Positions 19,620-27,560 of a stretch of 64,000 nt of DNA are shown in pieces. Position 1 is the first letter of the stretch; each line of letters starts with the position of its first letter. The DNA lies in the NCBI RefSeq assembly GCF_903933125.1, contig NZ_CAIZIZ010000477.1, positions 1-64,000 on the forward strand, read 5' to 3'. The notes beneath the pieces are model-generated. The model saw only the letters and a list, made by a program, of their open reading frames with translations, ran no database searches and was not told where the DNA came from. The position numbers were made by a program, and so were the translations under genes. The DNA is from an uncultured Lamprocystis sp. (GTDB lineage: Bacteria > Pseudomonadota > Gammaproteobacteria > Chromatiales > Chromatiaceae).

Positions 19620-19783
19620 CGGCCTGGCAAAGTGAGACGGGTATTACCGACCCCGCTAACGTTGGCGGGCTTGCCTGCCCGATCGGCGAGCGTGAGGCGC
19701 ACTTTCGGGGCATCGTTTGCGATATAGCCAAGCGAAAGGACGGCTCGCGCGTGTGCGTCCCAGCGGACACGCGACATGGTTAA
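19616..19783 (+). CDS. 55-aa small ORF MTAWQSETGITDPANVGGLACPIGEREAHFRGIVCDIAKRKDGSRVCVPADTRHG
   Basis: Not in the supplied track; ATGA overlap with the upstream gene and 8-bp overlap with the downstream gene. Confidence 0.5.
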   Translation: MTAWQSETGITDPANVGGLACPIGEREAHFRGIVCDIAKRKDGSRVCVPADTRHG

Positions 19784-21500
19784 AGTGATCGCCGATCAGT
19801 GGCCGTTGCGCCGAGGGAGCCTCATCTACCCTATGCCCGTCGCGATCGCTTGCGGTCGGGTGCTGCGCGCAAGAACGGCCGCAGAGCGCGTCAACGCCAG
19901 CCTCAAGGCAGCAGAGGTGCTCACGCGGTACCTCGCTGCGGTTGCGGTAGCCTCCTTCGCGTCCCGGAACGACGAGGCGGAAGCCAAGCTCAGCGAGCTG
20001 AGCGGCAAGTTGTCTTTCGGCCACTTTCTAAGGACGGTGCAGGAGGTGGCCGGTGCCAAGGGAAATCACCCCGCAGCACCACTGCTGGCGCAAGGATTCA
20101 AAACGACCAAGCGGAACAACCTACGCGGCAAGACGGACGCCGCGCTGGTCGCGCTGCTCGAACTGCGCAATGGCGACGGGCACGACCTGCGCAACCTGGA
20201 CGAGGCGAAGGCCATCGCGATTGAGGCGACCGCCGCGCCCGTAAGTGAACTCTTGGCAGCTCTCGACGGTGTAGACGCCATCCTATCGAAGCCACTTTTT
20301 GTCGTTGAAAACCAGGAATGGACGCGTGACGCGCTCATCCTACATCGCCTCGTGTTGATGGGGGAGTCAGATCCCACGCCGGAATCCATAAAGGTCAACC
20401 TCGGGGCGGGCGTCGGAGAGACCCATGTCCCGTACATCGCCATCAATAGTATTTGCCTTCAGCTTCCCCCTTGGCTGCTGTGGGGTATAGACCGCGAGCG
20501 CCAAAACTTCTCGCTGCTCTTCCTCGACGCTGTGGATGGCGCGCGAACTCGGTACCGTACGCTCGACGGTGGTACACAATATCACGATGACGGCCTAGCT
20601 AGCTCGGTTCGCGAACTCTGCTCCGGGAGCAATCGGGCGCCCGACATGGTCGTTCTTCTGGATGGCCGACACCTCGCGAACGAGTGGGGAGAAACCCGCA
20701 ACCGCATCGAGGAAAGCGGTCGACGGGAAGCTGGACGCATCGATTGGCACGCCTTCGACACGGCGACTGTGCGCTGGTACGCCGCGCGTTTGGGCCCCGA
20801 TGCCGCTGATCCTCATGCACTCATCCGAGAGCGGCTCCTCGACGGTCGCTTCTTGGTCGAGCCGGACGAGTTGCGGCAAATCCGGTTGCTCTTCGGTACA
20901 CCGGCGGCGGTTCGCGGTGAACTGCAGCGAGCCGTGTTGGACCTGCGGGTCATCGAACCCAAGACGATGCGACCTGCAAAAGATAAGCGAGACACCGTCG
21001 AGTCGGCGAACCTCATTCAGGCACTCATGCGGGCCGTGCGCTTCTTCGCGGAGCAAACCGGCCTGAAGGATGTGGATCTCGAAGACCTCAGCAAGACTGA
21101 AGGCACGATCGACTACCTCACGCTACGCGAGATCTTCGTCAACCAGACTATCCATCAAGACTACCGAGATTCAAGCGCAGCCGCCCAGATCGAGATCCAC
21201 CCAGACAGGGTGACCGTATTCAACACGGGCTACTCGCTCGTGCCGACGGACAAACTTCTCGACGGGGGCAAGAGCCAATCGCGCAACCCCCTTATCGCGC
21301 GGGCGCTGCGCTTGATCGGGTTCGCCGAGATCTCGGGCTCCGGCATCCGCGCCGTGCACCGTGCCTGCCAGCAGGCGCACCGGCGAGCGCCGACCTTCGA
21401 GAGCAAAAAGGACACCAACACCTTCTCGCTGACCCTCCATTGGTCCGAAGGTGCGGCGGACATCGACGCCTACTGGCAGACGCTGGTCGGCCGCATCTAA
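19776..21500 (+). CDS. N-terminal HEPN-like + C-terminal GHKL-type ATP-binding protein
   Basis: N-terminal RNGDGH (R-x4-H) at 20166-20183; C-terminal LREIFVNQTIHQDYRDSS...VFNTGYS...QSRNPLIARALRLIGFAEISGSGI. Confidence 0.65.
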   Translation: MVKVIADQWPLRRGSLIYPMPVAIACGRVLRARTAAERVNASLKAAEVLTRYLAAVAVASFASRNDEAEAKLSELSGKLSFGHFLRTVQEVAGAKGNHPAAPLLAQGFKTTKRNNLRGKTDAALVALLELRNGDGHDLRNLDEAKAIAIEATAAPVSELLAALDGVDAILSKPLFVVENQEWTRDALILHRLVLMGESDPTPESIKVNLGAGVGETHVPYIAINSICLQLPPWLLWGIDRERQNFSLLFLDAVDGARTRYRTLDGGTQYHDDGLASSVRELCSGSNRAPDMVVLLDGRHLANEWGETRNRIEESGRREAGRIDWHAFDTATVRWYAARLGPDAADPHALIRERLLDGRFLVEPDELRQIRLLFGTPAAVRGELQRAVLDLRVIEPKTMRPAKDKRDTVESANLIQALMRAVRFFAEQTGLKDVDLEDLSKTEGTIDYLTLREIFVNQTIHQDYRDSSAAAQIEIHPDRVTVFNTGYSLVPTDKLLDGGKSQSRNPLIARALRLIGFAEISGSGIRAVHRACQQAHRRAPTFESKKDTNTFSLTLHWSEGAADIDAYWQTLVGRI

Positions 21501-21694
21501 CGGGAAAGCAGGCCGCCGTTCTGAACGCAATCGCCGAAGCTGCGAGCGTTACGGTCCCTCTTATCGAGTCTTCGACAGGGCTGAACACGGATGACCTCGC
21601 CGAGGCACTCGATTACCTCCTGCTTCAGGTCCTGGTCGAGCAGGACGAGTCGAACTACCGCCTGGCGCAGCACATCAGAGAGAAGTTGGGATGA
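21440..21694 (+). CDS. winged-helix-like small protein or frameshifted C-terminal domain of the preceding protein (start uncertain)
   Basis: LTGKQAAVLNAIAEAASVTVPLIESSTGLNTDDLAEALDYLLLQVLVEQDESNYRLAQHI; stop overlaps pglX ATG (ATGA). Confidence 0.55.
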   Translation: MVRRCGGHRRLLADAGRPHLTGKQAAVLNAIAEAASVTVPLIESSTGLNTDDLAEALDYLLLQVLVEQDESNYRLAQHIREKLG

Positions 21695-24495
21695 ACAATC
21701 AGCAGGATCTTGCTTTCGAATCGCGGCAACCGGCCAACGGTCCCGTCGAGTGTCTTGGGATGACCTTCGAGAGCGATGAGGCTCGGCGGTCGCACTTCCT
21801 TGGGCTGCTCCAGGAGAGACTCCAAGATCCAGAGTTTCGCAGGACACCCGGCTTCCCACAGGGGAGCGACGAGGCCATCCTGCGGATGTCCGATCCACCC
21901 TTCTACACGGCCTGCCCGAACCCGTTCCTTAAGGACTTCATCCGGGTCTACGGAAAACCGTACGACCCGGACGAGCACTACGAGCGCGAGCCCTTCGCCG
22001 TCGATGTCAGCGTCGGCAAAACCGATCAGCTTTACAAGGCGCATGGCTATCACACCAAGGTGCCCCACCTCGCCATCGTCCCATCCATCCTTCACTACAC
22101 GCGACCCGGAGATCTCGTCCTCGACGGCTTCTGCGGCTCGGGCATGACGGGGCTCGCCGTGCAGTGGTGCGGGACCGCTCCAGCTAGCTACCGCCAGCAG
22201 GTCGAAGTAGAGTGGAAAGCTGCCGGGCACCCCAACCCCGAATGGGGCGCTCGGAAGGTCGTCCTGAACGATCTTGGCCCTGCCGCGTCGTTCATTGCTG
22301 CGGGGTACAACCTACCTTTCGATGCGGAGCGCTTCGAGCAGGAGGCAGAGCGGATACTGAACGAAGTCAGCGATGAACTCGGATGGATGTACGAGTGTTT
22401 GCATACGGATGGCAAGACGAAGGGGCGCCTTAACTACACGGTCTGGAGCGAAGTCTTCTCGTGTCCGCAGTGTGCCAAAGAGGTCAACTTTGTTGAGGAG
22501 GCTTTCGATAAAGCGTCCGGAGATACCAGCAGTAAGTTTCCTTGCCCGCACTGTAAGATCGAACTCACGAAGAAGCGTCTCGATCGGCTTTACGTTACTC
22601 ATTACGACCAAGCGATCGGCGTCGTCGTAAAGGTCCCAAAGCGTACGCCTGTGCTCCTCAACTACAACGTGGGAGCGAAAACGCATCAGCGTGCTCCTTC
22701 GCAGGCGGACATTGATCTACTCGCAAGGATCGAAGAGCTGGCGTTGCCGCCGGACGTTCCGACTTCCGCTCTACCGTACATGCACATGACGCACGAGCGT
22801 GCCCGGATGGATCTGGTTGGCGTCACCCACGTGCACCATTTCTTTATTCCTCGCGCTGCTCACGCGGTCGCAGCCCTCTGGCGTAAGACAAATGCGGTGC
22901 CAGATCGGAGTCTCCGACGCATGCTGCTCTGGTTCATGGAGCAAGCAATCTGGGGGATTTCTCTCCTCAACCGATATAAGGAGAAGCAGTTCGGCCGGAT
23001 TGGTGGGTCTCAGGTCAACAACTACATGTCTGGAATCTACTACATCTCCTCCGTCATCGGAGAATGCAGTCCGTGGTACATCCTGCACGAAGCGACGAAG
23101 CGCTCTACTAAGTTAAGCCGCCTTGCAACATCATTTCTTCAGGCTCCAGCGGTTGACGGGCGTGCAATCATCCAAACCGGTGACTGCGCATCGATTCCGA
23201 CGCCCGATGCATGCATCGACTACATCTTCACCGACCCGCCATTCGGCGAGAATATTTATTACGCGGATCTGAATTTCCTGGTGGAATCATGGCATGGCGT
23301 GATGACGGATTCGGCAAATGAGGCCATCGTCGATCAGGCCAAACGAAAGGGCGTCCATGAGTATCAAGCGCTGATGCGACGCTGCTTCGAGGAATACCAC
23401 CGCGTCCTCAAGCCCGGTCGCTGGATGACCGTTGTCTTCAGCAATTCCAGCAATGCCATTTGGCGCGCGATCCAGGAAGCCATGGGAACAGCGGGCTTTG
23501 TGGTCGCCGACATGCGAACCCTCGACAAGCAGCAGCTCGCTTATAAGCAAGTCATCGGTCACTCCGTTAAGCAAGATCTCATCATCACGGCCTACAAGCC
23601 GACCGAGATGCTCGCGCATCGATTTGAGCTGGGCCAAGCCACCGCCGAAGGCGCCTGGGCATTCATCAAGGAGCATCTGGGAAACGTCCCGTTGTTCGTT
23701 GGGCGCTCTACGGCGAGCGAGGTGGTTGCCGAGCGCACCGCGCAGATGCTGCTCGACCGGATGACCGCCTTCCATGTACAGCGCCACTTACATGTGCCGC
23801 TCTCCAGTCCGGAATTCCTCCAGGGTCTCGCGCAGCGCTTTCCCGAGCGTGACGGGATGTACTTCCTACCAGATCAGGTGGCGGACTACGACCGCAAGCG
23901 CACGAGCGTCAGCGAACTGCGCCAGCTCAGTCTCTTCGTCAACGACGAGGCCAGCGCCATTCAGTGGGTGCGCCAACAGTTGCAGGACAAGCCGCAGAGC
24001 TTTCGGGACCTCACTCCGCAGTACATGCGCGAGCTTCAGGCTTGGGCGCAGCACGAGACGACGGTCGAGCTGAAGGTCATCCTCGATCAGAGCTTCCTTC
24101 ACTACGATGGCCGGGGCCCGGTCCCGAGCCAGATCCACCGCTACCTCTCTACTAATTACAAAGACCTACGCAACATCGACAAGGAAGACCCGAAATTGAT
24201 CGAGAAGGCCCGTGATCGCTGGTATGTGCCCGACCCGAGCAAGCAGGCGGAGCGCGAGGCCATCCGAGAGAAAGCACTGCTGCGGGAGTTCGAGGAGTAC
24301 AAGACAAGCACCCAGCGCAAGCTCCAACTCTTTCGCACCGAGGCGGTACGCGTCGGCTTCAAGGCGTGTTGGCAGGAGCGCGACTACGACACCATCGTGA
24401 AGGTTGCGGAGAAGCTCCCCGAAGCGGTGCTCCAGGAGGACGAGAAGCTGCTCATGTATTACGACAACGCGCTGACGCGGTTGGGGGATGACTGA
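21691..24495 (+). CDS. pglX: BREX-3 adenine-specific DNA methyltransferase PglXI
   Basis: LDGFCGSGMTGLAVQW SAM motif, IFTDPPFGENIYYADL catalytic motif, zinc-ribbon-like CPQC...CPHC. Confidence 0.85.
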   Translation: MNNQQDLAFESRQPANGPVECLGMTFESDEARRSHFLGLLQERLQDPEFRRTPGFPQGSDEAILRMSDPPFYTACPNPFLKDFIRVYGKPYDPDEHYEREPFAVDVSVGKTDQLYKAHGYHTKVPHLAIVPSILHYTRPGDLVLDGFCGSGMTGLAVQWCGTAPASYRQQVEVEWKAAGHPNPEWGARKVVLNDLGPAASFIAAGYNLPFDAERFEQEAERILNEVSDELGWMYECLHTDGKTKGRLNYTVWSEVFSCPQCAKEVNFVEEAFDKASGDTSSKFPCPHCKIELTKKRLDRLYVTHYDQAIGVVVKVPKRTPVLLNYNVGAKTHQRAPSQADIDLLARIEELALPPDVPTSALPYMHMTHERARMDLVGVTHVHHFFIPRAAHAVAALWRKTNAVPDRSLRRMLLWFMEQAIWGISLLNRYKEKQFGRIGGSQVNNYMSGIYYISSVIGECSPWYILHEATKRSTKLSRLATSFLQAPAVDGRAIIQTGDCASIPTPDACIDYIFTDPPFGENIYYADLNFLVESWHGVMTDSANEAIVDQAKRKGVHEYQALMRRCFEEYHRVLKPGRWMTVVFSNSSNAIWRAIQEAMGTAGFVVADMRTLDKQQLAYKQVIGHSVKQDLIITAYKPTEMLAHRFELGQATAEGAWAFIKEHLGNVPLFVGRSTASEVVAERTAQMLLDRMTAFHVQRHLHVPLSSPEFLQGLAQRFPERDGMYFLPDQVADYDRKRTSVSELRQLSLFVNDEASAIQWVRQQLQDKPQSFRDLTPQYMRELQAWAQHETTVELKVILDQSFLHYDGRGPVPSQIHRYLSTNYKDLRNIDKEDPKLIEKARDRWYVPDPSKQAEREAIREKALLREFEEYKTSTQRKLQLFRTEAVRVGFKACWQERDYDTIVKVAEKLPEAVLQEDEKLLMYYDNALTRLGDD

Positions 24496-24899
24496 TGCCG
24501 GACCCATCGACTTGCGAGGCGTGGCTGGGCGTTGCCCGGGAGCGCGGACTCGACGCAAAATCGATGCTGCCTTCGCGAGCGACGTCCGTCGGTCCCGTCT
24601 ACATGGCGGGTTACGCGGTCGAGTCTGCGCTGAAAGCATACCTACAGGCAAGAGGAATCCCCCGCCCGACCTCAGGATCTGCGGGTCATGATCTACGTGC
24701 GCTTTGGAAGGCCAGCGGTTTGCAGCTACGTGACCTCCGCGACTCGGATGGAAGTGCTACCTTCTTCATCGATGAGTGGACGACCGCGCTTCGGTACGAG
24801 GCCCGGCCAGCGAGCGGCCAGCGGGACTCGCAGAAGCTCATCGACGGGGCAGGACGGCTCGTCGGATTCGTCACGGGATTGATTAGGAGGAGCTCGTGA
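24495..24899 (+). CDS. HEPN domain-containing protein
   Basis: YMAGYAVESALKAYLQARGI...GHDLRALWKASG typical HEPN helices; TGATG and GTGA junctions to its neighbours. Confidence 0.7.
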   Translation: MPDPSTCEAWLGVARERGLDAKSMLPSRATSVGPVYMAGYAVESALKAYLQARGIPRPTSGSAGHDLRALWKASGLQLRDLRDSDGSATFFIDEWTTALRYEARPASGQRDSQKLIDGAGRLVGFVTGLIRRSS

Positions 24900-27517
24900 A
24901 CAGCCAAGACATCAAGACGGCACTTCGACAGCGCTTCCAGGACCTCGGCTGGGACGCAGAGGAGCCTGACATCAAGATCCAGCGCGACCCTTACCGTGGC
25001 TGGAACATCGCCATCATCTCGACGCAGTTCGTTGGCATCGGACAACCCGAGCGACGTCAAGTCTTAATGCTTGCCCTCGCTGGCGTTGAGTTGGCATGGT
25101 TAGACCTTCTGACCCCAGAGGAGGTGGAGTGGGCAGGGCCCCTCCCAGGAGACCTAGAGCCGGAACAGCTTCCCCTGTGGCCGGAAGCCCTGGCTCGCGG
25201 GTCCCTGGAGCAGACACCCTCGATCCTGCTCGCATCCGATCTCGATGAGGACTTGGCGCCACCGCTCGTCGCCACATTTTACTCGTTGCGGGGGGGCGTC
25301 GGCCGGTCGACAGCGCTCGCGCATACTGCACGGATATTGGCGGCGAGGCGCAAGAAGGTGGTTTGCGTCGATATGGACCTCGAGGCCCCAGCACTCCCGA
25401 TTCTTCTTGGTTGCGATGCCGAACTCAGGGCAGACCAAGGCGTCGTCGACATCCTGATGACGCTGGACCAAGGCGCAACCCCGGACTACGCCGCTCACAT
25501 CCTGCCCGCGCCGGGCAGCGACGGACTCTTCGTGGTGCCTGCGGGGCGGATCAGCGCGGACTATGCGCGCAAGCTGCGATTCGTGAACCCAGGGGCTTGG
25601 TATCGCGAGGAGCGCAATCCGTTGCAGGACATGATGGAGGGCCTAAAGAGCCTGCTGCCGTTTCGCCCGGACGCAATCCTTCTCGACGCCCGCACCGGGA
25701 TCACGGACCTCAGCGGGCCCCTGCTCTTTGACTTGGCCGACATCGCGGTCATCGTGTTCTTCCCACACCCGCAAACGCTCTCGGGAACCGAGCTGCTCGC
25801 CCGGAGCATCCTCCGAGCGACCACCGGGCGCTCTATCGGCAATGGTCAGCGCCTGGTACCAGAGGTGCGATTCCTCGTCTCTCCGATTCCGGCGACCACC
25901 GCGCCGGAGCTGAAGAGACGATACATGCATCGGCCCCTGGAATGGATCAGCGGATGGCTGGAGGATTTCAATGACGCGCGTCAGCAAGGTGGCCTTGACC
26001 CGGTCGACGCCAACGACATCACGCACTTTGTACAGTATCGCGAGGATCTCGCCACGAGTGATTCCGTCGTAGGGTTCCGGGCGACGCTCGACGCCTTCGA
26101 GCCTGTCGCCGACTGGCTGCAGCGCTTCCTGCGCAGTGCCGGCGAAGCGCAGGCAGACTCGTCAGTGAAGGCGGCCAAGCCCCAAGTGCTGGCAGATCTG
26201 GACTTCTCGGCCGGCACGGCCGAAGAGCAGGCGGGACTTCTCGAAAGCTTCGTACGAACTGAAAGTGTCGACGAAGCGCTCTCCATGGATATTCCACTCG
26301 TGCTGGGTCGGAAAGGAACGGGGAAGACCGCCCTGTTTCGCTTCCTGCTGGAGCGTGGGGCGCCCCGCGCCGTGGCAGTTCACGCGCCGAGAGCCTTGAG
26401 CGCGGACCGACAGTGGCAGCTGACCCCGGACGGCTTCGCAGCAGCAGAGGAAGTGATCGCGCGCGGCGGCATCGGCTGGCGGCACTTTTGGACGCTGTAC
26501 GCGGCAATTGCCCTCGACGCCCGGGCGGACGCTGACAACGCCGCGGTGCGTCCGGCCTATCTCGCGGACAACGATTTCTCAGGTCAAGGCGCGATCATCG
26601 ATGCACTCGAACGAACCCGCGCCACCAGCCGGGGGGCTCTCGACATCCACGATTGGCTGCGTCGAATCGACGCTGCGGTCGATGCTGAAACGCTGATGCT
26701 TTTCGATGGTCTCGACACCGGCTTCGGCAGCACGGCGGAGGAGCGCGAGCGGCGTCGGCGGAGCATCGAGGGACTGTTCGAAGCCTGGATGGACGTAGGA
26801 CAGGGGCTTGCGAGCCTGCGATTCAAGATCATGCTTCGCGAGGATATTTGGCGACAAGTCAACTTCGCGAACAAGAGCCATCTTTACGGCAAGACGGTTC
26901 CCCTGAAATGGTCGAACCAAACGAGCTTTCTCAAAGTGGTGATGAAGCAGGCGATGCGCGCCGAGAGCTTCAGAAAGCTGCCATTCATCGCGAGCGTTGC
27001 TGGCGAGCCGGTCGACCGGTGGTCGGATGATGTGGTCTACCAGGCATGGAACCTGCTCGTCGGCGAGCGAATGAAGGGAGGACAGACGACCTTCACGCGC
27101 AATTGGGTGTGGAATCGGCTTGCGGACGCCAATGAGGACCATTTCCCTCGTTATCTACTGCAGTTGTTTCGGGAGGCAGTGGCGTGGGAGCGGCGAGAAG
27201 AGCGCAGGTCACGCTATGAGCGGAGCTTTGTCCGGCCGCGCGCACTCACAGAGCCCTTGGTGAGCGTTTCAGAGCAGGCCGTCGTGGCCCTGCAAGAGGA
27301 GTTCCTCGAGCTCGACCCCCTGTTCAAGGCGCTCCGGCAGGCTGGACGGACGCCGATCGACGCAGCAATGCTTGAACCGTATCGAGAGCTCATTCCACTT
27401 GCTCGCGAGGTAGGGTTACTTGGCGTTTACGAAGAGAGCGCCGACGAGGTCATCCGCTTCAAGATTCCTGATCTCTACCGCCTTGGTCTGAAGATGACGC
27501 GCAAGGGTCAAGCTTGA
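24896..27517 (+). CDS. two-P-loop ATPase: BolA-like N-terminus, MinD/ParA-like KGGVGR-variant domain, and a second AAA-type P-loop
   Basis: SLRGGVGRSTALAHTARILA...VVCVDMDLEAPAL and LGRKGTGKTALFRFLLE with LMLFDGLDTGF; GTG start. Confidence 0.72.
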   Translation: MNSQDIKTALRQRFQDLGWDAEEPDIKIQRDPYRGWNIAIISTQFVGIGQPERRQVLMLALAGVELAWLDLLTPEEVEWAGPLPGDLEPEQLPLWPEALARGSLEQTPSILLASDLDEDLAPPLVATFYSLRGGVGRSTALAHTARILAARRKKVVCVDMDLEAPALPILLGCDAELRADQGVVDILMTLDQGATPDYAAHILPAPGSDGLFVVPAGRISADYARKLRFVNPGAWYREERNPLQDMMEGLKSLLPFRPDAILLDARTGITDLSGPLLFDLADIAVIVFFPHPQTLSGTELLARSILRATTGRSIGNGQRLVPEVRFLVSPIPATTAPELKRRYMHRPLEWISGWLEDFNDARQQGGLDPVDANDITHFVQYREDLATSDSVVGFRATLDAFEPVADWLQRFLRSAGEAQADSSVKAAKPQVLADLDFSAGTAEEQAGLLESFVRTESVDEALSMDIPLVLGRKGTGKTALFRFLLERGAPRAVAVHAPRALSADRQWQLTPDGFAAAEEVIARGGIGWRHFWTLYAAIALDARADADNAAVRPAYLADNDFSGQGAIIDALERTRATSRGALDIHDWLRRIDAAVDAETLMLFDGLDTGFGSTAEERERRRRSIEGLFEAWMDVGQGLASLRFKIMLREDIWRQVNFANKSHLYGKTVPLKWSNQTSFLKVVMKQAMRAESFRKLPFIASVAGEPVDRWSDDVVYQAWNLLVGERMKGGQTTFTRNWVWNRLADANEDHFPRYLLQLFREAVAWERREERRSRYERSFVRPRALTEPLVSVSEQAVVALQEEFLELDPLFKALRQAGRTPIDAAMLEPYRELIPLAREVGLLGVYEESADEVIRFKIPDLYRLGLKMTRKGQA

Positions 27518-27560
27518 TGTCACGCGACCGCGATGCGCAGCGCGTGACCCGGTGTAGGTC

